Shown here one piece after another: positions 17,675-26,299 of a stretch of DNA of 64,000 nt (positions within the stretch are counted from its first letter, which is position 1; each line of letters starts with the position of its first letter). The translations under genes were made by a program, and so were the position numbers. The DNA lies in NCBI GenBank assembly GCA_964494205.1, contig CAZBRD010000006.1, positions 199,492 through 263,491 of the forward strand, in the 5' to 3' direction. The DNA is from JBBTCX01 sp964494205 (GTDB lineage Bacteria > Planctomycetota > Phycisphaerae > UBA1845). Below the pieces are notes generated by a model. That model was not told where the DNA came from, did not search any database, and saw only the letters and a list, made by a program, of their open reading frames with translations.

Positions 17675-19276
17675 TCATGGTTCAAAGTACTGTTGAAATG
17701 TTTTCACATCCGCTAAATCGATATCGCCGTCCTGATCGAAATCACGCTCCGCGCATTGCGCTCCACATGTATTGGCATTAGGAGAATTAATGCAGCCTAC
17801 AAAGGTAGCGAAGTCGATCAGATCGGAATCGCCGTCATCATCAACATCCGAGGACGGCGTGATGCAGACGAGTTTTGCAACGAAGTAATTGACCTCGAAA
17901 AAAGAACTCCAAAATTCAAGTGTCTCACATGAAGGATCAAGATCGGCGGGCTCCATGTATGTGTCAAAACCGCCCGCGACGATGAGGCCGTCAGTAGTTC
18001 GAACAATGTTCTGCCCAAACGTGTTTATGGCAGACTCTGCGAAACGCTGAGTCCAGGCAAGGGTGCCGTCGGCGTCGAATTTCGCGATGAGTATATCCGC
18101 GCTGCCCGTGACAACGACCCCGCCCTGCTCTTCGCCAACGACGCCCAACCCTTCGTCATTCCATTGTGTCGAAATGACTCTCGTCCAGCCGTACGAACCG
18201 TCTGATCGCACCTGTGTTACAAAGAGGTCAGACCCGCCCTGTGCCGTGTGAATATCCTCACCCTCGGAAACGTCGAAATCCACGGTCTCACGAAACTTGC
18301 CAGTTACGTATGCGTTTCCAAGGCCATCTGCTGCAACGACGCCGATATCTCCTTCAAATCGTCTTGGCACCGTTTGAGTCCAGCGATAGTCGCCATTGGG
18401 CGAAAAGCTTGAGACAAAAATGTCCGCAAGTGTGCCCCACACCACATGTAAGTCCTCTCCCTCCTCGCTGGGATCGAAATCAACGGCACCACTAAACGTG
18501 CCGGTCAGAACGACATTACCCTCGGGGTCAATCGCTAGGCCCGTTGCCTGGTCCGAGCCACTGCGGCCAATAGTTCGCGTCCAACCGTAAGAACCGTCCG
18601 CATTGATCTTTGTAAGCCAAATATCGCGAAAGTACTGGGAGGCCGAAGAGTGTAGATCAACTCCATCCGTCGGATCAAAGTCGTCAGTGCCCGCAAATGC
18701 GCCGCAAAGATAGACATTACCTTCACCATCTAATGCCATACGAAACAGGATTAGAAAGGAACCTTCACCAAGAAACTGAACATCCAAAAACTGTCCATCG
18801 TAATCAAGCGTGACCAGATAATCCGCGCTTGTACCCACGCTCTCGCCGGGGCCTGGATCGAAGTCTAATGTCCCCATGAAGCTCCCGCCCGCAAGAACAC
18901 GACCGTCTGGAAGCATCAATGTCGCTGTTGCATCTGCAGTTACACCGAGCCCACCGATGACATATGACCAGGCGTAGCTGCCATCCGAATTCAGTTTCGT
19001 TGCGAACGCCTTTTCCAAGCCAGAAATGTTGAAAGTGTCTACACTCTCCGTTGGATCCAGATCAACCGAGTTGCTGGTGAATCGGCCCGCCAACAACACT
19101 TCGCTGGTTTCACTGACCTGCAAATCCTCTATTCTGATTGAATAGTCAAGATACTGCCACGCGTAGTCTGTACGCATTCGTTCGCAATCAGCTTGCGCTC
19201 GAAGCCGTGTCGGTAAACTGATTGCGATTACTCCAACAGTGAGCATACACACGAATTGAATGGGGCGATTACGCAT
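17675..19276 (-). CDS. Secreted SBBP-repeat beta-propeller protein with dockerin-like C-terminus
   Basis: The start is placed at the ATG at 19276, ten bases after a GGAGG site. It begins a signal peptide (RNRPIQFVCMLTVGVIAISL ending near RAQA). About seven repeats of the SBBP type follow, each with an AWSYV or YGWTR element, a GNVVLTGTF-type strand and a DFDPSEG calcium-like loop; they predict a beta-propeller. The last 60 residues contain two dockerin-like EF-hand segments, DVDDDGDSDLIDFATFV and DFDQDGDIDLADVKTF. The protein should be exported; its function is unknown. Four other proteins in this window share the same kind of C-terminal segment. Confidence 0.85.
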   Translation of the reverse strand: MRNRPIQFVCMLTVGVIAISLPTRLRAQADCERMRTDYAWQYLDYSIRIEDLQVSETSEVLLAGRFTSNSVDLDPTESVDTFNISGLEKAFATKLNSDGSYAWSYVIGGLGVTADATATLMLPDGRVLAGGSFMGTLDFDPGPGESVGTSADYLVTLDYDGQFLDVQFLGEGSFLILFRMALDGEGNVYLCGAFAGTDDFDPTDGVDLHSSASQYFRDIWLTKINADGSYGWTRTIGRSGSDQATGLAIDPEGNVVLTGTFSGAVDFDPSEEGEDLHVVWGTLADIFVSSFSPNGDYRWTQTVPRRFEGDIGVVAADGLGNAYVTGKFRETVDFDVSEGEDIHTAQGGSDLFVTQVRSDGSYGWTRVISTQWNDEGLGVVGEEQGGVVVTGSADILIAKFDADGTLAWTQRFAESAINTFGQNIVRTTDGLIVAGGFDTYMEPADLDPSCETLEFWSSFFEVNYFVAKLVCITPSSDVDDDGDSDLIDFATFVGCINSPNANTCGAQCAERDFDQDGDIDLADVKTFQQYFEP

Positions 19277-19369
19277 GACAAACTGCACCTCCATTGTCGC
19301 GCGCGGATAAGGCCGCAAGTTGGCATCATTGACGATTTCAAACGATGAGAGTTCTCCTCTCGCCTGTAA

Positions 19370-21055
19370 CTATGCAATTGCCGTACCACTTTCATGAGTT
19401 CCAATCGCTTCCCAACAGGCGACGAAGTGCTTGGGAGCGGAAGGAATTCCGTCGGGTGGGGGTGCGAGAAGGGATTCTCGCACCAGCGGGAGCCCCTCAC
19501 CTATATCCGTCGTGCTCTCGCCTTGGTGCCTGAGCCCCTCACCCCGACCCTCTCCCCAAGAGGGAGAGGGAGAGCTTAGTGTTGGTTGTTGTTCGGTGCA
19601 GCGGCGGAGGGCGCGGGGGTAGGCTGCGTTTTCGAGGGGGACTGAGTCGCTGTCGGGGTGTTGGGCGAGGTCAAAGGATAGTTGGCATCTTGTATGGAAG
19701 CGGCAGCCGGTGGGGTAACGCGAGGGTTCGGGGACGGTGCCGGGGATGGTGGGGAGAACTATAGATGAACCACCAAGAGATGAACCACCAAGGCACGAAG
19801 GCACAAAGGGGGTTGAAGTGGTGGAAAGACCCCCCTTTTGTCCCCCCTTGGTAAGGGGGGACGGGTGACCCGTCGCTTGCGCTCTGGGCTCTGATGTTCG
19901 CACATCTATCGATGCACCAGGCTCTGCTCGCGCAGAGGGCTCTGATACATCAGGGTTTGCCGCGCCAACGACGGATTCCACGGCCAAGCTGCTGCTTGAC
20001 CGTGCCACCCCTTGAGCATTTCCATTCCCATTAGTAGTGCCAAGTGTTGGCACGCAGCGGAGCAATCCCTGCGTGTACGGGTGCAGCGGGCGGGTGAGCA
20101 GGTCGCGCGTGGGGGCGGATTCGACGATGCGGCCTGCGTACATGACGTAGGCGTAGTCGGCCATCTCGGCGACGACGCCGAGGTCGTGCGTGATGAAGAG
20201 GATGCTCATGCCGTGGCGGCGCTGGAGGTCGCGGAGCAGGTCGAGGATCTGCATCTGCACGGTAGCGTCGAGGGCGGTGGTCGGTTCGTCGGCGATGAGG
20301 AGTTTGGGGTAGCAGCAGAGGGCCATCGCGATGAGCACGCGCTGACGCATGCCGCCGGAGAGCTGGTGCGGGTATTCGCGGGCGCGGCGCTCGGGGGCGG
20401 GCAGGCCGACTTGCTTGAGCCAATCGATCGCGCTGTTCCATGCGTCGCGGTTGGACATTTTGTTGTGGGCTTGCAGCACATCGACGATCTGTTGGCCAAC
20501 GGGGTAGACGGGATTCAGGGCGGTCATGGGTTCCTGAAAGATCATGGCGATGCGCCGGCCTCGGATGTGGCGGAGTTGGTTGTCGGGGAGAGTGGTGAGG
20601 TCGAGCGATTCATGATTGTCGTTCGCCACGGCCAAGCTGCTGCTTGACCGTGCCACCCGATTAGTCACCCCTGCTTGCGCAGGGGGCTCTGATAAGCTTG
20701 ATGGCGACTGTGTGGCGGCTTCACTTCCGGCGCGACTTGGATTGGTTGACCAACCGGTCGCTTGCGCTCGCGGCTCTGATGCGAAGCGGATGTTGCCGGA
20801 GGCGATGCGAACGGTTGGGTATGGCAGCAGGCGGAGGATGCTCATCGCGGTGAGGCTTTTGCCGCTGCCGCTCTCGCCGAGGAGGGCGACGGTTTTGCCT
20901 TTGGGAATCGTGAGCGAAACTCGATCGACGATGCGCGTGGTGTGCTGGTTGTGGGCGACGTCGATGCAGAGGTCGGAGATTTCGAGCAGTGGTTGAAGCA
21001 GGCTGCTTTGCAGAGCATTTGGCGTGTTCGAAGTTTGGTCCGATAGGGTTGTCAT
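19370..21055 (-). CDS. OppD/DppD-like peptide ABC-transporter ATPase, invaded by in-frame repeats
   Basis: All ATPase motifs are intact: Walker A GESGSGKS near residue 60, Q-loop FQEPMTALNP, signature LSGGMRQRV, Walker B LLIADEPTTALD and the switch histidine in ITHDLGVV. A C-terminal oligopeptide-transporter domain follows (LPTIPGTVPEPS, GCRFHTRC, VACW). At 561 residues it is far longer than the usual 320-350. The surplus lies in three inserts at about residues 92-149, 339-436 and 498-540. These are translated copies of dispersed DNA repeats (listed separately). The first insert lies between Walker A and the Q-loop. No permease or binding-protein genes are adjacent, so it is an orphan. It may still work, since no stop or frameshift is present. 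Confidence 0.85.
   Translation of the reverse strand: MTTLSDQTSNTPNALQSSLLQPLLEISDLCIDVAHNQHTTRIVDRVSLTIPKGKTVALLGESGSGKSLTAMSILRLLPYPTVRIASGNIRFASEPRAQATGWSTNPSRAGSEAATQSPSSLSEPPAQAGVTNRVARSSSSLAVANDNHESLDLTTLPDNQLRHIRGRRIAMIFQEPMTALNPVYPVGQQIVDVLQAHNKMSNRDAWNSAIDWLKQVGLPAPERRAREYPHQLSGGMRQRVLIAMALCCYPKLLIADEPTTALDATVQMQILDLLRDLQRRHGMSILFITHDLGVVAEMADYAYVMYAGRIVESAPTRDLLTRPLHPYTQGLLRCVPTLGTTNGNGNAQGVARSSSSLAVESVVGAANPDVSEPSARAEPGASIDVRTSEPRAQATGHPSPLTKGGQKGGLSTTSTPFVPSCLGGSSLGGSSIVLPTIPGTVPEPSRYPTGCRFHTRCQLSFDLAQHPDSDSVPLENAAYPRALRRCTEQQPTLSSPSPSWGEGRGEGLRHQGESTTDIGEGLPLVRESLLAPPPDGIPSAPKHFVACWEAIGTHESGTAIA
19536..19570. repeat. Repeat family C copy 1 (CCCTCACCC...GGGAGAGGG), inside the ABC ATPase gene
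   Basis: This copy pairs CCCTCTCCC with GGGAGAGGG around CAAG. It is translated in the ATPase frame as SPSPSWGEGRGEG. Two further copies lie at 45800-45834 and 46353-46386. Confidence 0.85.
19767..19808. repeat. Repeat family E (AACCACCAAGGCAC...GGCACAAAGG), inside the ABC ATPase gene
   Basis: The sequence GAACCACCAAG occurs first as a partial unit and then as a full unit running into GGCACGAAGGCACAAAGG. It is translated as FVPSCLGGSSLGGSS in the ATPase. Relatives occur at 33131-33157 and 33226-33254. Confidence 0.8.
19831..19866. repeat. Repeat family D (GTCCCCCC/GGGGGGAC hairpin), inside the ABC ATPase gene
   Basis: A perfect 8-bp stem, GTCCCCCC (19840-19847) and GGGGGGAC (19855-19862), encloses TTGGTAA. 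It is preceded by CCCCCCTTTT. It is read in the ATPase frame as SPLTKGGQKGG. Confidence 0.8.
19868..19895. repeat. Repeat family B copy 1 (ending GGCTCTGAT)
   Basis: The unit CCGTCGCTTGCGCTCTG ends in GGCTCTGAT. On the minus strand it is translated as SEPRAQATG. Four units with the same end lie within this gene. Confidence 0.8.
19919..19946. repeat. Repeat family B copy 2 (ending GGCTCTGAT)
   Basis: The unit CTCTGCTCGCGCAGAG is a short palindrome ending in GGCTCTGAT. It is translated as SEPSARAEPG, in the same frame as the other three copies. Confidence 0.8.
19979..20010. repeat. Repeat family A copy 1 (CACGGCCAAGC/GCTTGACCGTG palindrome)
   Basis: An 11-bp stem with one mismatch encloses TGCT and is followed by CCACCC. 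It is translated as VARSSSSLAV in the ATPase gene. Other copies lie at 20626-20658 and 25651-25685. Confidence 0.85.
20626..20658. repeat. Repeat family A copy 2
   Basis: This copy is identical over the core CACGGCCAAGCTGCTGCTTG and continues ACCGTGCCACCC. It is translated again as VARSSSSLAV, in the first insert of the ATPase. Confidence 0.85.
20667..20693. repeat. Repeat family B copy 3 (ending GGCTCTGAT)
   Basis: The unit CCCCTGCTTGCGCAGGGG is a palindrome ending in GGCTCTGAT. It is translated as SEPPAQAG and lies directly next to family A copy 2. Confidence 0.8.
20753..20780. repeat. Repeat family B copy 4 (ending GGCTCTGAT)
   Basis: The unit ACCGGTCGCTTGCGCTCGC ends in GGCTCTGAT. It is translated as SEPRAQATG right after strand IRFA of the ATPase, where normal family members continue directly to DL. 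Confidence 0.8.
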
Positions 21056-21296
21056 GCGTGGACGAAGGCTAACGCGCCTATTGGTATTGGTATAGAGAGC
21101 AGCGCGGGAACATCGGTGAAATTAGATTTGCACGTGATGATCGGACGTCCGCTCGAACGCAGATATGCAAGGTTCAATTAAGACGTTGTAGCTTGCTGCG
21201 TTATCGCCCTTGCTCGTGGTTGGTGAGGCTCCTACACTTCTACGTCCGAGAGACTCGCGCTGATCAATTCGCGCGGAAAACGGGGGGAGGGGTTCT

Positions 21297-24200
21297 GTGA
21301 TCCAGCGTCATAGCCGGAAGTTTGACTCATTTGCAAATCTGAATGTACGCGCAGTGGTGGCTGCGCTTTCGCTTGCGGCGCTGAGCCAACTGGGGATGAC
21401 TGCGCGCACGTTGGCGGCGGATGCGGCGGTCGGGGTTTCGCCTGCGCAAACGATCCGCATCGATCAGCTTCGCGATTTCACCGTGCAGGACATCACGATG
21501 CCTTCGACAGCCAGCGGTGTGGTCGATCTACCGGTCAGCCTGGATCACGCAACGTACGTCATGCGACTTCAGCCGCATAGCGTGCGATCTGCCGAGTTTG
21601 ATATTCGCGTGCAACGGGCGGATGGGTCGTGGGTAGAGGGCGCGAATCCGGCGACTGCGACGTGGCGCGGGTGGCTGGAGGGGGCGGCTGATTCGCATGT
21701 GGCTGCGACGATCAAGAACGGGCAAGTGTCGGCAACGATACTTGATGGAACGGGCGAGCAGTGGCACGTGCAGCCCGCAGACGAAGTAGTCGCGGGGGCG
21801 GCAGCAACGTCGCACCTGATTTATCGCGCGTCGGACCTGTTGTGGTCGAGCGGACACTGCGAAGAAGATGGACATGCGTCGCCGATCAATACGTTTGCTG
21901 CACGGACGTTTTCTACGGGCGGTGCGGCTGCGGGCGGAAGCTACAAGGTCTGCGATATCGCGTTTGATGCGGACTTTGAATACTACCAGTTGAATGGAAA
22001 CTCGGTGGCCGGCGTGGTGGGGGACATCGAGAACATCATGAATCAAGTCTCGATGATTTATGAGTCGCAGGCGAATCTGACCTATGAGATCACGACGATC
22101 GTCATTCGCACCGGTGAGCCGGACCCGTACACGACAACCGAGAACCAGCAACTGCTCATCCAATTCAAGAACGAGTGGAACACCAACATGCAGGGCGTGC
22201 ACCGCGATGTGGCGCACCTGATGACTGGAAAGCAAATCGACGGCACGGTGATCGGCACGGCGTACAACGGCTCGGTGTGCGAGGTGTGCGGCAGTGCGGA
22301 GGGATATGGTTTTTCGCAGTCGCTGTTTGAACCGTTCCTGGTGAGTCGCGTCTGTCTGACAGCCCACGAGCTGGGGCATAACTGGGGGGCGTCGCATTGC
22401 GATGCCGATTCGCAGTGCGCCATCATGTGTTCGATCAACGGCGGATGCTCGGGAAATTGCTCTTCGTTTGAGCCGGGCTCGCTGAATGTCATTATGTCGG
22501 GCATCAATTCGGCCTCCTGTTTGAGCACGCTGGCGGACCCGCACTTGCCGCCCTTCTGCGATCGTTTCGACGCGGTGATCAGCAGCACGAATTGGTCGTT
22601 CAACGCGGCGGCGGGGATTTCGGGGGCGTCGCTGAATCCACCGAGTGGGCCGAATACGCTGGTGCTGAACACGTGCTGCACGCCGTGTGCGGCTGCGCCG
22701 GATGACCTTCGCAGCAATTTCATTCTGCTGGGGAACACGAACCATGCGACGCTGGCGTATTACACCGAACATGGCGGTGGTGCGGGTACAAATGGCGCGC
22801 AACTTGTCGTCGATTATTTCAACTCCGCAGGAACGTGGGTGGAACTGAACCGCATTACTTCGAACGGGTTGTCGCAGTCGACGTTTGACCATTGGAGTCA
22901 TTCATTGCCGGCCGATGCGCTACACAATCAGTTTCGCATGCGATTCCGCTTGGCGTCGTCGACCAACCAGCCGAACTGGTTCATTGACGATGTATCGGTC
23001 ATGCTGGTCGAGTCGAACTCGCCTATTCTGTATGTCATGCAGAGTGCGCCGGCGGGCGGGTCGGGCACGAGCTGGGCTTCGCCGTACTCCGACTTGCAGG
23101 ATGCGTTGGACGCGGCGCGATGTTCGTCGGGCGTGATCAACGAGATTTGGGTGGCTGCGGGAACGTATCGCCCGGATCGCGGCACGAACGATCGCACAGC
23201 CACGTTCACGTTGTTCAACGGTCTCGATTTGATTGGCGGGTTTTCGGGGTTTGAGTCAGTTGTAACGCAACGCAATCCACAATTGCATGAAACGGTGCTG
23301 ACCGGCGCGATCGGGCTGGCTAGTCCCACCGACAACAGTTTCCACGTGGTGACAACCGGTGGCACTGATCGATCGGCTGTGCTGGACGGGTTTACGATTA
23401 CATCAGGCTATGCGGGCAACAGCAGTCCGAATAATTCTGGCGCGGGTATTTACAACGTGGCCGGCAGTCCGACGATTCGGAACTGCGTGATCACGAACAA
23501 TCGCGCGACATCGGCCGGCGGCATGCTCAATTCCACTGGTAGCAGTCCCCTGATGCAGGGTTGCACGTTCCGCGGCAATTTTGCGACGTCGATTTCGGGT
23601 GGGGCCATGAGCAACACGCTGGGATCGACGCCGATACTGGAGCGATGTGCATTCCTCGGCAATAACGCGGCGTTCACCGGCGGTGCGATTCAGACCGCGA
23701 CAAGCAATGTAACCATCAGCGATTCGATTTTTGTCGGCAACACCGGCATGTCCGGTGCAGCCATCTACAACTCGAGCAGCAGCGCGACGCTGACGAATTG
23801 CTCGGTGGTTCAGAACGTGGCTTCGAATGCAGTGGGCGGCGTCTTCGACTCCGGCAGCAGCACGACGCTGCTCAACTCGATTGTGTGGAACAATTCGGAC
23901 AACACCGGCACGGGTGAAGGGGCTCAGCTGTCCGCGGCGTCTGCGTTCGCGGATTACAGCTGCATCAAGGACGCGAACCCGAATGACGCCACTGTGTTTC
24001 CGGGCGTGAGCAACATCGACGACGATCCGCAGTTTGTGCGAAATCCAAACCACGGCGGCGATGGCTGGGGCGTTGGGAACAACGACGATTATGGCGATTT
24101 GCGTTTAGTGACGGCTTCGCCGTGCGTCGATTCGGGTGATCCGACGTTTGCGTTCACGTGGGGAGAGTTTGATCTTGAGGGTCATGCGCGCGTGTTGTGT

Positions 24201-24416
24201 GACGTTGTCGATCGCGGTGCGTACGAATCGGGAATTGGCGACATTGAATGCGACGATGACGTTAACCTGACGGACTTCGTCGATTGGTCGGATTGTTACA
24301 CCGGACCAAACGGTGGGCCATACCTTAGCGGATGCGAGTCGTTTGATTTTGATTTCGATGGTGACGTGGATTTGAACGATCACGCGGCGTTTGGGAATTT
24401 GTTCCCGGTGCCGTAA
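21297..24416 (+). CDS. Secreted reprolysin-like zinc metalloprotease with beta-helix and dockerin-like C-terminus
   Basis: The GTG at 21297 follows a GGGGGAGGGG site and begins an export signal (hydrophobic stretch VVAALSLAALSQLGM ending near TLAADA). Residues 20-180 look like a propeptide region. The zinc-protease motif HELGHNWGASH (HExxHxxGxxH, metzincin/reprolysin type) lies near residue 357 and is followed by cysteine-rich sequence. A jelly-roll-like domain comes next, then a right-handed beta-helix with YVMQSAPAGGSGTSWASPY and repeated NNRATSAGGMLN-type turns. Dockerin-like segments DDVNLTDFVDWSDC and DFDGDVDLNDHAAF close it. At 1039 residues it is a large extracellular or surface enzyme. 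Its substrate is unknown. Confidence 0.85.
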   Translation: MIQRHSRKFDSFANLNVRAVVAALSLAALSQLGMTARTLAADAAVGVSPAQTIRIDQLRDFTVQDITMPSTASGVVDLPVSLDHATYVMRLQPHSVRSAEFDIRVQRADGSWVEGANPATATWRGWLEGAADSHVAATIKNGQVSATILDGTGEQWHVQPADEVVAGAAATSHLIYRASDLLWSSGHCEEDGHASPINTFAARTFSTGGAAAGGSYKVCDIAFDADFEYYQLNGNSVAGVVGDIENIMNQVSMIYESQANLTYEITTIVIRTGEPDPYTTTENQQLLIQFKNEWNTNMQGVHRDVAHLMTGKQIDGTVIGTAYNGSVCEVCGSAEGYGFSQSLFEPFLVSRVCLTAHELGHNWGASHCDADSQCAIMCSINGGCSGNCSSFEPGSLNVIMSGINSASCLSTLADPHLPPFCDRFDAVISSTNWSFNAAAGISGASLNPPSGPNTLVLNTCCTPCAAAPDDLRSNFILLGNTNHATLAYYTEHGGGAGTNGAQLVVDYFNSAGTWVELNRITSNGLSQSTFDHWSHSLPADALHNQFRMRFRLASSTNQPNWFIDDVSVMLVESNSPILYVMQSAPAGGSGTSWASPYSDLQDALDAARCSSGVINEIWVAAGTYRPDRGTNDRTATFTLFNGLDLIGGFSGFESVVTQRNPQLHETVLTGAIGLASPTDNSFHVVTTGGTDRSAVLDGFTITSGYAGNSSPNNSGAGIYNVAGSPTIRNCVITNNRATSAGGMLNSTGSSPLMQGCTFRGNFATSISGGAMSNTLGSTPILERCAFLGNNAAFTGGAIQTATSNVTISDSIFVGNTGMSGAAIYNSSSSATLTNCSVVQNVASNAVGGVFDSGSSTTLLNSIVWNNSDNTGTGEGAQLSAASAFADYSCIKDANPNDATVFPGVSNIDDDPQFVRNPNHGGDGWGVGNNDDYGDLRLVTASPCVDSGDPTFAFTWGEFDLEGHARVLCDVVDRGAYESGIGDIECDDDVNLTDFVDWSDCYTGPNGGPYLSGCESFDFDFDGDVDLNDHAAFGNLFPVP

Positions 24417-24429
24417 GAGTTGCAGGGCT

Positions 24430-24477
24430 TTGCGGGACGGGTTTTCCACCCGCAAAAGGACCGGTTGAAACCGGTCC
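24430..24477. terminator. Two tandem hairpins between convergent genes
   Basis: TTGCGGG (24430-24436) pairs with CCCGCAA (24449-24455). Just after it GGACCGGTT pairs with AACCGGTCC (24458-24477). The pair lies between two convergent stop codons. It may terminate both transcripts and also looks like a dispersed repeat. Confidence 0.5.
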
Positions 24478-24487
24478 CATACAAAAA

Positions 24488-26299
24488 TCAATTCGAAGTT
24501 GCGGCAGTCGCGAGGTGTTCAGTCCGGTGAGCGCTGTCTTCAAAGACGCTCGTTTGGTCAAACGTTGCGACAATTTGATTCAGTTGCAACGCCCTGACAA
24601 TCTCAGCCGTCGGTGGAATCCAGTAATCACGCCAGCGCGGGCTTGAATCGAGCACGTAGATGATTCGCGGCTCGGTTGCGAGCTTTCGCGATGCAGCAAC
24701 CTTCTCCACCCATGAGTCAAGCGTCGCACGATCTTTTGGAATCGGTAGCGTCGGGATACCGGTCTCAAGCGCGACGTATTCGTGGAAATTGCTGACGACA
24801 ATCAACTCGGGCGATTTCTGATCCTTGAGCCAGCGATACATATCGTTCGCACCCGGTGCGAAGCATGTCGCCCATTGGCCATAGTCGGTGGATTCGCGAT
24901 GAGCACTGCTCCACCGGTGGTAGGTGCGCATCCACTCCTGCTGCACGATCCAGGAGGAGCCGACGAGAGCGGCGATGCAGATGAGCGGGGGAATCAGTCG
25001 CGAGCGGAGAGTCAGCAACGGAACGATGAACAATAGGAAATAGAGCGGCTTGAGCGGTTCATAGTAGCGGTCGAGCGCGATGTAGTTGTATTTCTGGCCG
25101 AAGAGCGCCGTGGCGGCGATGAGCATGGATAGGCCTGCGAATACGATGAACGTACTAAGTCCAAGATGCGTTTTGGAAATCGACTCGGCGATTCGTGATC
25201 GAATGCGCGGGATAAATGCGATGAGTGCGACAAGGACGATCGGGAAGAATGCCGCAGCCCAATGCGACCATGAAAGGTGATTGTAGAAACCCAAGTCAGT
25301 GAATCGCCACCATGCCGTCCACAGCAGATTGAGCGACGGCGCGAAGACGATCTTGTTGCCGAGGTTGAGTTGCTCGGTGGCGGACGTTGATTGAGCGATG
25401 GTGGAGTTGATCCAACATAGTACGACGATCGGAACTGCTCCACCGATGCAGAAAACAACACTTCGAACCATGGTCCTTCTGCAGCGACGCGCGACGGCTC
25501 GCACGATCAAGAATGCCATGATCCCGGCAGGCACGAAGATGGCTGCGTATCGAAACAGGCAGAGCGAACTTGACAAGAGTCCAGCGAGGAACAGTTGAAC
25601 GCGCGGAGACCAGTCGGACGGTGTTTGGATAGTGCTGCTCGTTGCGTTCTGCCTCGGCCAAGCTGCGGCTTGACCGTGCCACCCGTTGGCATTGTGAGTC
25701 AGCGCGCTGGCGCTCAGCAAGAGTATCCACGGGATCGCAGCGATGATGAGAATGTCCGTTGTTGGATTGACGAGCGAAGAAAGCGAGATCGAAACACCTG
25801 CGGCTACGAGTGCGAGAAGGAAGCTCGAAAGACCTCGCGGTGCGGCGCTTCGAATCCACGCGAACCAACCGACAAAAGCAGCCGCACAGGCGATGAGGCT
25901 GATCCATTGGCAGGCGACGATGGTCGATGAGCCGGTGATGACGCGGAATCCAGCGACGAGCAACGAATACCCAAACGGCCACTGCGTGAGGAAACCCCAG
26001 TCATACCGCCAATCCCATGGCTGCAAGGGTGCGACCGGTTGCAAAGAAGAGAAACCTTCGCCAGCAACGAGGCGATCGGCAGCGATGAGCTGATAGCAAT
26101 AGTCAGACTCGATGGCCGGCGGAATTGTTCGACGGTGCGGTGACAACGCGAGCAGAAACGTGATGATTATCGTCGCCGCGAATAGTCGCATCCATCGCGG
26201 TCGAGAGATTGAGATGGATTGCGTGTCGCCCGGAAATGCGGCGGCGCTTTCTGCATCACCAGCGACTTGGCCCGCGCGACAAATCAAAGCAATACCCAC
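24488..26299 (-). CDS. Polytopic membrane glycosyltransferase-like protein (GT39/ArnT type)
   Basis: The 603-residue protein has about ten membrane segments. An early loop contains ESDYCYQLIAADRLVAGEGF, the acidic region typical of GT-C enzymes such as PMT/ArnT, which use lipid-linked sugars. A C-terminal soluble domain of about 130 residues follows (LKDQKSPELIVVSNFHEYVA). The sugar and acceptor are unknown. The first start is a GTG at 26299; the ATG at 26191, just before the first membrane helix, is also possible, and neither has a clear ribosome site. Residues 205-216 (GWHGQAAAWPRQ) are a translated copy of repeat family A, lying in a hydrophilic loop. A GT2 gene starts about 330 bases away on the other strand. 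Confidence 0.7.
   Translation of the reverse strand: MGIALICRAGQVAGDAESAAAFPGDTQSISISRPRWMRLFAATIIITFLLALSPHRRTIPPAIESDYCYQLIAADRLVAGEGFSSLQPVAPLQPWDWRYDWGFLTQWPFGYSLLVAGFRVITGSSTIVACQWISLIACAAAFVGWFAWIRSAAPRGLSSFLLALVAAGVSISLSSLVNPTTDILIIAAIPWILLLSASALTHNANGWHGQAAAWPRQNATSSTIQTPSDWSPRVQLFLAGLLSSSLCLFRYAAIFVPAGIMAFLIVRAVARRCRRTMVRSVVFCIGGAVPIVVLCWINSTIAQSTSATEQLNLGNKIVFAPSLNLLWTAWWRFTDLGFYNHLSWSHWAAAFFPIVLVALIAFIPRIRSRIAESISKTHLGLSTFIVFAGLSMLIAATALFGQKYNYIALDRYYEPLKPLYFLLFIVPLLTLRSRLIPPLICIAALVGSSWIVQQEWMRTYHRWSSAHRESTDYGQWATCFAPGANDMYRWLKDQKSPELIVVSNFHEYVALETGIPTLPIPKDRATLDSWVEKVAASRKLATEPRIIYVLDSSPRWRDYWIPPTAEIVRALQLNQIVATFDQTSVFEDSAHRTEHLATAATSN
25651..25685. repeat. Repeat family A copy 3, inside the glycosyltransferase-like gene
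   Basis: CTCGGCCAAGCTGCGGCTTG continues ACCGTGCCACCC. It is the same palindrome as at 19979 and 20626 with small changes. Here it is read in a different frame from the ATPase copies and gives GWHGQAAAWPRQ. Confidence 0.85.

Noticed and set aside
20012..20647. Plus-strand 211-codon frame inside the ABC ATPase gene
   Set aside because: It is antisense to the Walker and signature motifs of the ATPase, and GC-rich genes commonly give such shadows.
19767..20780. CRISPR array suggested by repeated short units in the ABC ATPase gene
   Set aside because: The repeats belong to several families, are unevenly spaced and are translated as part of a protein with intact motifs. No spacers of constant length and no cas genes are present.
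21528..22901. Long minus-strand frame of 457 codons inside the metalloprotease gene
   Set aside because: It is an arginine-rich shadow opposite a gene with a signal peptide, a zinc motif and dockerin-like repeats.
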